Notes: a model not told the origin generated them from the sequence alone. 64,000 nucleotides of DNA from Ciborinia camelliae (GCA_025890175.1 JANPYM010000019.1:124001-188000), one strand, 5' to 3'; positions 34,247 through 45,732 are shown, counted from the first letter of the stretch. Numbers and translations are program-made.

Positions 34247-35489
34247 TTCGTTAGGGATTTCGTTAGGGATTGGGATGGGGAGAATAGGGGGAGATTTCGT
34301 GAGTGAGGGGTGGAGATTGTAATTGACCACTTAGAGTAAATTCTCCATTTCTGTAATAATACTATGATATACCACTTATGTATATCGACATCAATATGCA
34401 TGCAGTACACTGGCCATCTTGAGGGTCGTAGACATGTAAGTGCAATCTGCATCTTATTTTATGGCCGGAAGCCGTTCCTTTGTAACCAGTGTAGTAGCCA
34501 TTTTAAGCCTTACAATTTAGGTTTCTTTCCTCTGACGAAGACTTGGGATGCATGCATATCCTTATCACAATTCTCAGGTACTTTGTTTAGCGTCAAGAGT
34601 ACTAGTCTTAGTGACCACCTCCTTTTCTCCCTCTTTCTACCCGCCTTGAATCAGATTGTAAAGAAGATTCTTATTGGAAAGAGTGGGCATGGGATTTTCC
34701 CCGGGTTTGGAGTAAGTTTAACGTGGTTGAGGGCACCCGTACGATCCCGTGGAGATTAACGTTCTAATTGTCCCAAACAAGATAATACATTCTGGCTTTC
34801 TGTATGGATTAGGAATTCATGTATAGATTAGGAATTCATGGAGGCGTTCTGGGATTGGAGTTTTGATCTTGGATCTCGGATCTCGGATCTTTGGCATAAT
34901 CATATAATCACATCCAAAATCTATGTTATGAATTCCAATATCAAGATATATTCTGAGCTAAAAGATTGTATAGAAAGCAAGTTCAGATGAGGCGGACGAT
35001 CCAAGTCACACACCCAACAGGCTAAACTTTTGCCTGTATCTATAGCCTTGCCAATGCTCTGTACCAAACGTCCATCCACGTCATTTTTCACCCTCATAAA
35101 TTACTTCGAGTTCGCGATAATGCTCGACAGCCTGGAAGATCATTAGATATGACAAGTCAAAACAAATGAATAATCTACCCCGCGCAGGTACCCCGCGATA
35201 TACTGCATTATTGAAGTACTTGCTGGTTAAAATGATGAAAATAGGAACTTCACCAACTCATGCAGTCTCCGATACACGATCTGATAATCCTTTAGTTGAT
35301 CATCCCGAGGAAGAAGGTATGGGTGTTATGGGACCAGCGACAGCAGGAAATCGTGATATAAATCGTGGACCATCGAATGCTTGCAATATAAATACTACCC
35401 GACACAATAAATGATACTTCGCTGAAGATTGGGATCTAGATAGGGATGTACGTTTATAGGAGTGAGGGGATGCGATTGTGAGATATTCG
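34247..35489. other. Mosaic region, unidentified ORFs
   Basis: ORFs at 34364-34759 and 35166-35414 have starts but no visible domain. TCTCGGATCTTGGATC short repeats occur near 34866-34892. Confidence 0.35.
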
Positions 35490-35609
35490 ATCGGCGATGA
35501 AATCCATCAAGAGGTCGACAACGCTTTCAGCGACTTCGGAGAATTTAATTGCGCATTGATGTATGCAGTGAATCAAGAGTTGTCGATATTCAGCGTTCTT
35601 CTCATATTC
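35490..35609 (-). pseudogene. Fragment of coatomer beta subunit (Sec26)
   Basis: Minus strand reads EYEKNAEYRQLLIHCIHQCA then IKFSEVAESVVDLLMDFIAD. The sequence NSEYRQLLI..IH.CA.KF.EVA..VV..LM.F is characteristic of beta-COP HEAT-repeat region. The next codons (RISHNRI) do not fit. About 40 of ~960 residues. Confidence 0.75.
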
Positions 35610-35816
35610 TTGGTCGACAGTCTTTGAGCTCAATTATTTCGTGGATGCGTAAGAGAGCATCTGCATTGGCAACTGGATTCCCCTCAGAGGTCTTAAATCC
35701 ATACGAAGAATTAGCAAGCAACAAAGAGCAAGATGCTCATCACTTATCCAAATGAGATCCTTTCTTTGGCGAGACCATGCACTTCAAAGCTATGGCAATG
35801 TTTCGGGCGCCCTCCA

Positions 35817-35909
35817 ACGCGTGGTCTCCCCGGTCACCAACATAAACGCAGAATAAGCTGCATTGGAACCCACATAACTCCAGATTTGAGATCGTAGTTC
35901 CAGTGGAAG
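35817..35909 (-). pseudogene. F-box-like fragment
   Basis: Minus strand reads LPLELRSQIWSYVGSNAAYS then AFMLVTGETTR. LP.ELR..IW.Y is the usual start of fungal F-box-like domains. Short, with no second half; identification tentative. Confidence 0.35.
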
Positions 35910-36688
35910 TTTTGAAATTAGGAAGGAAGAGAAGAGCGAGATATGGAAGCACAAAACAAGTGTTAGGAAGCACATACTACTCAAGCATATACTACACAAA
36001 CATCGTCGCTGCCAAAGCTTAAGCTTGAATAGTACTCGTGACTTTCCGTGACTGAGTATCTGTTGCACGTCTAAGGAAGCTCCGGTCAATTCTTTGGCTA
36101 AGAATGGATTTTGGGCATGCAGAACGTGGTAAATAATCTCGATTATTCGAAACTTGTATGGAAGTTTTGTATCGCACCGAACATTACTAACAAGGAGATC
36201 TCCATTCTTGGAAGCCGGACTCGGACTTTAGAATACGCTCATCTAATCTTCCCCAGACATGATATAACTTTGTCTGATTTGAATTTGCACAACTGAGTAT
36301 TTTCATCTTCTATACTTTCGATTAGATTATTCTGATTTGCAATCTTGACTCATAATGAAATCAAAATATATTGTAATAATAATATTTACAAAACAAAATC
36401 AATGGATGACGTTTTGGGTCGGGTTTGAGGAAATTATTTCGTATCGTCTGGTACTGGACCGCTTGGACTCCGACTCTCAATCCTCCAAGAATGTAACAAC
36501 AATTAGGAATCGTCCGATGGCTGGTAAATATCTGCAGAAATATAGAAGTTCAACTTTCGGCGAGACAACCATCTAATTCTATCAGAGCAAAAACAAGGAT
36601 TCTACGAGCTTTTGTATCCTATATCTTCTTTATACTTTCTCGTGAATCTCAGATTAGTATTTGAATTATATTAAATCAATTACATCGG
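35910..36688. other. Gap without supported genes
   Basis: Short ORFs only (36111-36296, 36355-36576). No conserved segment was recognised. Confidence 0.35.
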
Positions 36689-37178
36689 ATTTCATAACGT
36701 GTTTCCAAAACATGATTTTTTGATTTTATTAACTTTTTGTTTTTCGTTAAAATTTTAAACTTTAATTTATTATAATTTTATTAAAAAAGCTTCAATTTAA
36801 TTGAAAATAGTATTATTTAATAGAGAATCAATTGTTTTATTAATAATAAAATTTTAAAGTTATTTAAATCGTTATTGATTGAATTAGAATTTTCAAAGTA
36901 TAATTTCGAAAATTATATATGTTTATTTGGAAATACGTTATTTTTAGTTTTATAAATTTCAAAATATTATATTTTGAATTATTTATTTTCAATTTAATTA
37001 CGAACTAATTAAATAATTTCAAAATTATTATATTTATTATAGTAATTGAAAGTAATATTTATTTAAAAAGTTTATTAAATTTAAAATTATATTAAGAAAG
37101 TTAAAGATAGATAACATTTGATTTCGGCAAAAAAGTTTATAAGGTCAAAAATCACGTTTTGGAAACACGTTATGAAAT
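36689..37178. mobile_element. 490-bp A+T-rich element with ~30-bp TIRs
   Basis: Left end ATTTCATAACGTGTTTCCAA then AACATGATTTTT, mirrored at the right end (AAAAATCACGTTTTGG then AAACACGTTATGAAAT) with one mismatch (A/G). The trinucleotide CGG flanks both ends and may be a target duplication. The interior is 90% A+T and non-coding. Confidence 0.7.
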
Positions 37179-37344
37179 CGGGTGTACTTCTTCTGAAGCA
37201 ATTGAAAGAAGCAGAAAACGATCGCATATGTTATCCCGGAGAAACTTGGGGAAGTTGATTGGCGACAAGAATGAGGGTTGGGGATTGGGGGTAGGATAAT
37301 TAGGATTATTAAAACTGCCGGAAAATCAATTTGGCGATTCTATC

Positions 37345-37455
37345 TGCTGCATTTAACATCTCCAATCTCTCTGAGCCTCGAGTTGGTTCATATGATGCAC
37401 AGCCACCAGATTTATTCTGATAGGTGAGAAGAGTATCAATGGCATCGAAAATCCG
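37345..37455 (-). pseudogene. Fragment of lanosterol synthase (oxidosqualene cyclase)
   Basis: Minus strand reads RIFDAIDTLLTYQNKSGGCA then SYEPTRGSERLEMLNAA. QN.[DS]GG.ASYE..RG...LE.LN.AE is a QW-type repeat and active-site-side segment of Erg7. It breaks just before the expected EVFG. About 37 of ~730 residues. A KKSSKDKKLK-rich ORF overlaps in another frame and is a shadow. Confidence 0.65.
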
Positions 37456-37719
37456 CTGATCTTCAACTTCTTGTCCTTACTACTCTTCTTTCCGTTCTTG
37501 CCTTTTGATTTGGAGCCCGTCGATGCTCGTTCATCGGCGAAATGAACTGTTTCTATGTTCTTTTCTCTAAGATGCACAAATTGCGTGCAACTCTTTAAAT
37601 TTGCAGATTTCATACCGAATTGGCCCACGTGTTCAATGATACTACATTGGATATAGAGGAGATGCAAAAGGTTTTAAAACCGAGTCAAGAATCACCTCTT
37701 CCACCGCAGTCGCCTCATT

Positions 37720-37990
37720 CGACCCAGTAGCCATCGTCGTCGGATCGTTATTATCCGTTCTGTTCTGTTCTATTCACTCAAGTTCGTTCTAGAACCGTGT
37801 GACAGCACTCTCCGCCTCCCAATTCGATTTCGCGCTATCATACGCGTCTCTAATCCTCGCATGCGAGAGCCAAAGTATCCCCGCGACAATGACCTAGAGT
37901 ACTGAGACGGCGAGGCGTAATGGGTGATGAGGAACCGACGCGCATGAGGAGAAAGCTTTCAAAGAGTTGCATACGAAAACCACGATGCTC
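37720..37990 (-). pseudogene. Unidentified coding-like fragment with membrane helix
   Basis: Minus strand reads AGILWLSHARIRDAYDSAKS then NWEAESAVTRF, stop, preceded by a hydrophobic stretch (LAVSVL.VIV). Protein-like, family unknown. GTTCTGTTCTATTC short repeats adjoin it at 37755-37775. Confidence 0.3.
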
Positions 37991-38143
37991 ATGGAGCAAT
38001 ACAAAGATAGCGAAACTTGGATGGATCACCTAATCTCATCACGTATACACACAACATGCACACAAACACATGCACATATTCATATACAACACTCTCCCAA
38101 TCTCATCTTACCCTATCTACTTCTCCGATGAAGAATTAATACG

Positions 38144-38321
38144 TGTCGGATCACCTCGGTGGTATCGTTAATATTAACGTGTGGAAATAGTATATTATAA
38201 AAGCATGCAGATCGATCGTAGATCGATCTGCGAGCTTATATGCCCGCTACGCGGGCATACCGGCCGCACGCGGCCGCACGCTCCGGTGAATCTGCCCTGC
38301 AGATTCACTGGTATCGCAACA
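38144..38321 (-). mobile_element. Four-hairpin GC-rich LTR-like element, family A copy 2
   Basis: On the minus strand it starts TGTTGCGATACCAG and ends GTGATCCGACA, 178 bp, flanked by a perfect 5-bp duplication ATACG (38139-38143 and 38322-38326). It has the same four stem-loops as copies 1 and 3. Here the third hairpin has an 8-bp stem with loop GTA (TAC on the other strand) and the fourth an 11-bp stem. Confidence 0.9.
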
Positions 38322-38326
38322 ATACG

Positions 38327-39985
38327 TATTCCCGAAGTCCTTGAGAACAATTTTGGTGTTGAAGCGCGCCGGCACTCGTGCGGCGTATAATAGAAATACC
38401 ACTTTAATGTGACATTTGCAGCCGAACTATATGCAGGATCCTGAAAGGCTAGTAATCGGGTGAATACCTTCTACCTAGGTATACAAAAACTTTGAGACCA
38501 TGTTTCACACGAACAAGAGGGGAGGACGGAATAAGAGTCCCGGTACGACCCTTAGTTCCGATTCAAAGTTCGTGTTAAAACTTAAGAGTCGAGACGCGCG
38601 GACATCTATTTATAACATTTGGTATGAAACTAGATCAGACTAAGGTAGATGAAGTAATCTGACTCATCTTCCAATCTATAAATGTATTATCGAATGGAAA
38701 GGCAGAAGTGGCAGGTAAGGAGGTATTGAGATTTTCGGTGCGTTGGATTGTTTGCTCGACCGGCATGTTTTGGTTCACGTAGTCTTTTTTTTTTCGAACG
38801 GAGACAGGAGAGACAGGAAAAGTGTTGTGCTTTTCCCCGAGGAGGGTTTGCCTACGAGGCCGATCAGAGGATCTCGTGGCATATCGTTCAGTGGTTATGA
38901 GATTGTTGAAGGAAGGTGCTCTTGCATAAACATAAAATTTGGGGATGAATTGTGATTTGCCTATGTAGCGGCGAGGCGAGCGTGTGTGCAAGTTCATTAC
39001 TCGATACCAAGATCTCCTCGGGATAATTTATGCAGCGCCTTATTACTGCTCACCCGCCCGTATTTGCCGCCCTGTTACCAAGGAAGTCAATGTGAAGGGT
39101 CAATGAAGGATCGCTCGCAGTCAAGTGCGTCGTCCAACAATTCATCCTACAAAGGTTGACACTCTAACTCTGGTGCCAAATCTCGACACGGGTCTTCATC
39201 GCAATCGTGAAGAAAATTGGCAGATTCCATCAACCGCAACGAGTAACACCCGCCGTCGACTGCGTAATCATCAATTCAGCTTCCAGCGCTCCAGCTTCAT
39301 CTTTGCCATGTGCTTCATCTGGTTCCATGCTTCCAGGACAAACCGCTTGTGCATCCCCAAGTGCACCAGCTGAGTCCGCCCCAGCTAGCAGAGCAGAATG
39401 GGCTACAGAACGGGCTCATGCCACCAAGTTCTTGATCCCAATTCTTTGAATTCTCCGAGAAGGCAGTCACTATCGTGGAAAGTAAAATAAAATGCATATC
39501 ACCATACGATAGTTACAGACGCATTCATAAGAGTGCAGACAATAAACCTATTTGATGGATCCACGACGAAATGCCACTCCATTTTGGTCATTGATGGACT
39601 TGGTAGGGGTAATATCTTTTTCTCTTTCCCTTCTCTTCTGTCTCATCTCGTCTCATCTCATCTTCTACGATCAAGCTGAGAACACACATGCGGGGAAATC
39701 TGATTCAAGCTTGTCAACGTGTGGATATAATATATAGCGCTTCGTTGTTCTTTGCAGTTGTAGATAATTTACATGTCTAATGAGCCCGATGAAGCAAAAC
39801 ACCACTCGAAATCAGGAACCTAATTCAACAATCGAACTATTCTGCCTCGTTTATTAAATGAAAAGATTTGCTACTTATTACATATTGATTAATGAGCCAT
39901 TGTACTTTTGTGTAGAGGTAGACGACATGCGAGAAGAGCTCGAGAAAACCATGGGAAATGCCCGACTCAGCCTTGTCAACTAAAG
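38327..39985. other. Mosaic region, unidentified ORFs
   Basis: A minus ORF 38635-38997 and plus ORFs at 39125-39449 have no visible domain. A TCTCATCTCG short repeat is at 39637-39662. Confidence 0.35.
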
Positions 39986-40087
39986 TTCACCAACGGGCAC
40001 TAGGACCTTGCCAGCAAGATGTCCGCACTTCTTTCCACCATGCATTTGATCCTCAAAGTGTACAGCAGCAGCTCCATTCTCTGCAAA
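39986..40087 (-). pseudogene. Fragment of (methyl)isocitrate lyase
   Basis: Minus strand reads [20 protein letters not shown] then [14 protein letters not shown]. The [FL]EDQ....KKCGH motif contains the catalytic Cys of isocitrate lyases. [18 protein letters not shown] suggests the fungal methylisocitrate lyase branch. About 34 codons; no KKCGH neighbours elsewhere. Confidence 0.7.
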
Positions 40088-40472
40088 GGAAATCCCATCC
40101 AGTTGTTGTTGGTGCTGTTGATAATGGCTTGGATGACGTTCGGACCAATGATCAACGCCATCAACTCGAGCAATGCCACTGCTCCCGTCAATAGTACCAT
40201 TCTAGGAACATTGGCTGGAGGATTGGTAGGCCATTCTTCTCGGGCGATCCCTATCATCTTCCACTGGCATTTTACTAGCATGAAATGGTTCCTAGATATC
40301 ACCGTAGATGGCGAATTGACCTGAGAGAATTATTAGTTTAAGAATGAGAAGAGAGGAAATCAAGTTTACTTACCAGCAGTAATAGCACCAACCATAGCAA
40401 GACGAGGGCGCTGGAGATGGTGGTGCGGTTGGGAACGTACTTTGCTCTGCAATAAAATCACCGAATTGAGAT

Positions 40473-40526
40473 TCCATCCAGGATATACACTTCAGGGTAA
40501 GAAAGCTTAGGGTATTGTTCGACGTT
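40473..40526 (-). pseudogene. Fragment of Cdc25-type phosphatase
   Basis: Minus strand reads NVEQYPKLSYPEVYILDG. N...YP.L.YPE[VI]YIL.GGY follows the HCx5R loop in Cdc25/Mih1 phosphatases. The catalytic loop is not present. Only 18 codons. Confidence 0.5.
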
Positions 40527-41849
40527 AGTGGTAAAGTGTTGTGATACAACACCTCGTGTTTCGCTTGAACATCCCGCGTGCAACAGGGATGCAAAAAGGT
40601 GATGATTGATAACCCGGCCTGAAATTACAAAAGTTTCAACATAAGTAGACCAATTTCCAATAGGAATCAGTATTTCATCAGGTGAAATTGGCAATATCAG
40701 CGATACTGTATTTACCACGACCGGATGCCACAGCTCGTCAGGAGCCAGCCGCCCGACTGCGCATTCTTGATGAGTGGGAATGTAAGGAAGATACAGGCGA
40801 TATAACCGGCTTCAAAGTTCTATCGGACGGATGGCGAATTGTATGGTCTGATATCACTACTTCGGCCTGGTAGAAGAGAGCGGCGATGCAATCCAGCTTC
40901 ATATTCATCTTGTATTCCTGCGCGGTCACTTATCCTTGATACTTGGTCTGAAAAAGACTTTCTAGAGAAATTCGAGAAGATCTGAACCTGTTCGACTATA
41001 GTGTTTAGTTGAACACCAAGTAGTATCAAATTCTGTGTTTTCTCCAATATGTTCCTATCTTCTCTTTCAACTTTTCCAAAGGGAGCAGGAAGAGGGTGAG
41101 ACGGAACATAAGGAGGAAGAGAGAAACAATGACGCAGCCATCACTAGGAAAAGGCTTCGTATACACCATACACCGGGTCTTGGAGGACCTATCATCAGCT
41201 CACCCGGGTCCGCCGGCAGCGGGAGTGAAAAAACCGGCGCGACTTCTAGTAGTAAGGAAAAAGAAAAGGAAAAGAAAGAAAAACAAAATGTACGCTGTAG
41301 GTAAAGTATTACCAAGTCGTTCTTCAATGTTAGAGGCAATATGAAGTTTGGATATAGGTAGACTTGCCAATCAGTACAAGTAATGTGCTACCAAATTCTC
41401 CGTTTAGTTTCGAGTTCCGTCTCACTCGGCTTGAACGGCAGTTCTACGAAAAGTTGAATCACCCATCAGTCCTACAGGATCCTGCTAGCTTTTCCAATCC
41501 CAAAGACCAACTGTGCGTGAAGGATTTGCTCAAGGCGCTGACTTGTATTCAACAAGTTAACATGGAGCCCAACGGTGGCAGTTTTGTTCGTCTACCTTTT
41601 TCTTTCCTTGAAGCCAAACCTAGGTGTATGTTTTGAGTTGCCCTCAATGATAGTAAAGAATCTTTGTATTGAAAGTGTGAATCTCGTGGAGGTCAAGAAG
41701 GATCGTGAAAATCGCGGTCGCACGAAACCTACAAACAAACACTTCATCATCACCACACCTCCACCATACGAACTAAGCCTATTCCACCGTACGAACTAAA
41801 CCTATTCCACCGTACGAACTAAGCCCACCCTCACATCGTACGAACGAAA
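40527..41849. other. Mosaic region, unidentified ORFs
   Basis: An ORF at 41364-41640 (RLERQFYEKLNHPSVLQDPA..) and one at 41035-41344 (RIHHTPGLGGPIISSPGSAG.., Lys/Glu-rich tail) look protein-like, but no family was recognised. Confidence 0.35.
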
Positions 41850-42160
41850 ATGCCTGCCGGGCGAATCGGATTCAGATTGGCTAGAATGGCGGGGAGGGGA
41901 TTGATTCGCACGATTCCAAGGGTGGTGGGAAGAGCTGTAGGAATCGTGGCTTTTTTGTGAGTGGCATTATATGCCGTACGGTGCTTTTTGCGGGAATTGC
42001 GTCGTACGATGATTGAGGGGGCCTGGATCATTTTTGGGGTATTGGTGATAGTGGCAGTATTAGAGCTATTGAGGGAGGGCTTGCGTACGATTGGAAAGAA
42101 GGTCTACGGGCGCATCGTACGGTGGTTTAGAAGGGGGGCTTAATATATCGTACGGTGGTT
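41764..42160. repeat. Cluster of CGTACG palindromes
   Basis: Eight CGTACG hexamers within 400 bp, where one per about 4 kb would be expected. The first few lie in a 24-bp tandem repeat (CCACCGTACGAACTAAGCC); the others sit in unrelated contexts. Confidence 0.8.
41850..42143 (+). CDS. Small Arg-rich membrane-like ORF(s), uncertain splicing
   Basis: An ATG at 41850 opens 36 codons (MPAGRIGFRLARMAGRGLIR..) before TGA overlapping a GTGAGT donor. The frame 41961-42143 encodes IEGAWIIFGVLVIVAVLELL, a hydrophobic helix, then a basic tail ending IVRWFRRGA. An intron 41957-42073 would join them in frame but would remove the helix; the nearer acceptor at 42017 puts it out of frame. Coding is possible but unproven. 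It overlaps the CGTACG cluster. Confidence 0.25.
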
Positions 42161-44006
42161 TACTTGGAATGGTGTGAAGGTTTGATTGGCTAATGTATTA
42201 TTATCTGGTATCATAGGAATCAAGTCAAAATTTAGTATTAATAGGAAAAGAACTAAAAGAAAAGAACTAAAAGCTATAAAAGCGTGAGAGTGATAAAAGT
42301 AATAAAAGTGATGTGGCACTAACCTACTACATGGCTAGCCGTAAGAATATAATAATTAACCTCTAAATCCCACGAAACGGGTGGTTGTAATGTGTAGTAG
42401 TAGTAGTAGTATTAATTTTCGTCTGGCGGATATAGGCTTAAGGGGTATAGAGACATGCTAAACTAAGGAATTTATGCTATTGGCTACCCCAGAAAGCATT
42501 TTTAATTTACAATAAGCCCGATCGGGCGATTTGAATGCAACCCTCCTACTCCATTTAGGGTGAGTGCATATGTTTTTAGAGCTAGGCTCGAAGAGGGTAT
42601 GTTTTAGAACCTGTTTGTGTGCTGATACAGCATGTTTCGGGGCTGTTTTTGAAGCCTATAGAAAAAGAAAATAAAAAAAGAAAATGAGAAAAACCGAAAA
42701 ACCGAAAAACCACTAATAAATCTAATAATCGACGGAGCTTTCAGAAAGGCGACGAGGAATGTATCTTTGTAGAAATATAAGCCTTTTTACCGGGAGCAGA
42801 TATTGGTGTAAAACTTAATAATGATTAAAAAGTTGAGGAATTTGAGGGGCTTATTTATTAGATTAAATAAATAATATAGTTTTTTAATTGTAATGGTTAG
42901 GAAAATATATAGTCTAATCAATTATTTATTGAAAAATTATTATATTTTATAATAATAAATAATATAAAAAGAGATTTTATTTTGTTTATATATATATTTG
43001 AGGTTAACATTTTTGTGTCCAAACTTTTTATAATATTAAATATAATTATTATAAATAGATTTAATAATTAATAATTAGTAAAAATATTGGCAAAATAGAT
43101 CAAATTTTAGGAACAATTTGATTTTATAATTCAATTTCTATTTACAATAATTCGAAGATAATGCGGCATTGCGCTTATACCATTATGCTTACTGGGCGCT
43201 GTATTGTAGATCTCAAAAAATGATACCGAAACTGTTTGCTAATAATAGGTTTGGATGTAGGGCCGATATCCCGAATGCATTGAAAAGCTCTATTATTAAT
43301 TAGCTTGTCTACTACTTTATTGCCCTTAATATCTATGTATTCCGATAATTATTGTATTTGGATATTATGGATTTATATTATATTTTATACGATATAAAAG
43401 ATTTATTAAAATAATTTAAAAGCAGTTTTTTTAAGATATTAAATAATTAATATATTATTAATATATAGCTAAATATATCTTAAACTAATATTTAAGGGAA
43501 TTTGAATTATATACTAAAACCCTTGTTAGGTTTTGATTATCTTATTATCGAAAACATATAAGGTAGAGTTAATAAATTTAGAACTGTAAGTTATCTGCTT
43601 TCGACCCTGGTATATAGTATAGCTGTATTCCATATACTTGTATTCATCAACATGCTGCTCTAAGCCATTCGAGGGGAGAGCAGTCCACTATTCTTTAAAC
43701 ACTGTTAATACAGCTTTTTTGTCTAATCCGTTAATAAGATTTATTTGGCATTTATAAAAGAAATAGGGTGGACTAAATATAAGTTTTAAGATTTTTGGGA
43801 AGGGATATAATAATCTTTAAATTTTGATCTTGAATATTTATTTAATATTGATTTTTTAACCCCTAATAATTATTAAAGGGTAATATATTGGATTAAGGAA
43901 TATAATATATTAATTATTTAAATATAAAATACAAATTTGAATTTAATTTTTTTAAAAATTATATCCCCAAAAAAAATACTAATATTTTTGAAAAAAGCTA
44001 TATAAG
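42161..44006. other. A+T-rich region without genes
   Basis: A (GTA)n microsatellite is at 42392-42412 and GAACTAAAAG repeats near 42250. From 42830 on it is strongly A+T-rich with frequent stops in all frames. Nothing else recognised. Confidence 0.5.
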
Positions 44007-44213
44007 TGTCACGATGCTAAAGCATCGAGGTTGAAATATAATATATTACTGAAGAGCCCTTACACCTATAAAGGGCGAAGCCCTTTATATGCGTAAGGTA
44101 GATAGTACAGCCGTACGGCTGTACGATCTAGCGAGGAGAGGTGCCTAATATCTCAGGCGTAGCCTGAGATCTCAGGCACTCTCCTAAATCTACCGTAGCA
44201 AATATATCACACA
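44007..44213 (-). mobile_element. Multi-hairpin element, family D copy 1
   Basis: TGTCACG..ATCACACA bounded (TG..CA) but without a clean target duplication. It contains successive stem-loops: CGATGCT with loop AA; TATAAAGGGC with loop GAA, inside an outer CCTTAC/GTAAGG stem; the 20-bp palindrome GTACAGCCGTACGGCTGTAC; and ATCTCAGGC with loop GTA nested in an AGGAGAG..TGCCT outer stem. A relic copy is at 1853-1907 and a diverged one at 62858-62905. Confidence 0.7.
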
Positions 44214-44242
44214 ACTTGCACCCTCACGTGATCTACCTTTTC

Positions 44243-44455
44243 AACAATATTTATTAATTAATATAATATTTATTAATTAATATAATATTTATTAATTAAT
44301 ATAATATTTATTAATTAATATAATATTTATTAATTAATATAATATTTATTAATTAATATAATATTTATTAATTAATATAATATTTATTAATTAATATAAT
44401 ATTTATTAATTAATATAATATTTATTAATTAATATAATATTTATTAATTAAATTA
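44243..44455. repeat. 19-bp A+T tandem array
   Basis: About eleven almost perfect copies of ATTTATTAATTAATATAAT adjoining the multi-hairpin element. Confidence 0.9.
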
Positions 44456-45495
44456 ATATTATATTATACTAAATTAGTAATAGTTTATTACATTAAATTA
44501 GCGAATGGCGTTAGAGTTAGCTAGTGTAGAAATTTTGCAAAATTCCTTTATTAGGATTTCGTTGTTAAGATAGAAAATACAAGAAATCAATTAAATCAAT
44601 AATAGCTCTAAGACTTTTCATTGTTTTTTAAATAAAATTTCTATTATTATTTAAATAGTTAATAATATATTATCGATTATCATTTAAACAATAATACTTT
44701 ATTTAATATAAAACTTTATAAACTTTTAAAGTTTTTTTTGTTTAATTATATAAATCCGTTTTATATATATTAATATTTTACAAATTAAATATTACATCAA
44801 AAATTCGTTATCAATCAACGTCGAACGCTAACAATCGTCAATACACTAGCTTCAAGCTTGAATTTTATGCCCAAACATCTCTTTTGTTTTTATTACCTTT
44901 AGATCCGTAATATTCGTACTACTACATTACATAGACATTTTAAGCTAGTCTAGCTTTCGCTAACCCTCCAATGCTTATGTAATATAAATATATTCCGTCA
45001 AAAGGGTTTAGACGGCCCTTTAATTAAATGGGTATTATTTCCAGAAATTTTAGTGTAAATGTTAAAATAGAAAATACAAGGAATTAAAAATTAAAAAATA
45101 ATAATTTATTAATTATAATAGTTTTATCGAATTTAATTTTTATAATCAAAATTAGATTTTTATTTTAATACAAATTGTAAAGCAAGAATTTTTGATTATA
45201 ATATAATTAATAACTAATAAAATCTTATATTTAATTTATAGTTTTATTAAATAAACTTTCAAAGGAAACCAAAATTAAAATAAATAATATAAAAATTGAT
45301 AAATTTATAAAATATAATATTAAAGATTTAAATAAATTTAAAAAATATTTAAATTGATATTTAAAATCTATTCGATTTTCTCTTTCTAAATCAATAATTA
45401 AATTTTCGATATTTTCAATTATAAAAAAGTTAACACGTAAAATTGATTTTAAACCCAATAAAAAACGCATTATTTAAAAAAAGCCATCTAAACCT
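44456..45495. other. A+T-only block without genes
   Basis: A 79-aa minus ORF at 45231-45470 is Ile/Phe/Leu/Lys only, as expected for chance translation of A+T-rich DNA. Confidence 0.5.
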
Positions 45496-45600
45496 GTTGT
45501 GACAGGGGCCACCCCTGTCAATCACGTGACTAGCACGTGACAGGGTCACGTGCCTTTCGCCTGCGCGCGCGTTAGCGCGGGCTAGGCGCGCCATGCGTCT
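45496..45600. other. GC-rich hairpin cluster, LTR-like start
   Basis: TGTTGTGACAGGGG begins an abrupt switch from A+T-only DNA to GC-rich DNA. Stem-loops: GACAGGGG with loop CCA (45501-45519); TCACGTG with loop ACTAG (45522-45540); CGCGC with loop GTTA near 45568. It could be the edge of an LTR; the other end was not found. Confidence 0.5.
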
Positions 45601-45732
45601 ATATCAGGGCGTTCCCACCCGCACCCTCTTAGTTCTACACCATCAATACTACAGAAGATTTATACCTACTATTGCTGATCACCTTACTACCACATATGTG
45701 TGTTCATCACCCTGAGATGAACCGACAAAACC

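Noticed and set aside
36689..37178. Regarding the A+T-rich interior as a decayed transposase gene
   Set aside because: Stops occur in all frames and no transposase motif can be read; only the ends are informative.
45231..45470. 79-aa A+T-rich ORF as a mitochondrial-like protein
   Set aside because: Composition is only Ile, Phe, Leu, Lys, Asn, as chance translation gives; no conserved motif.
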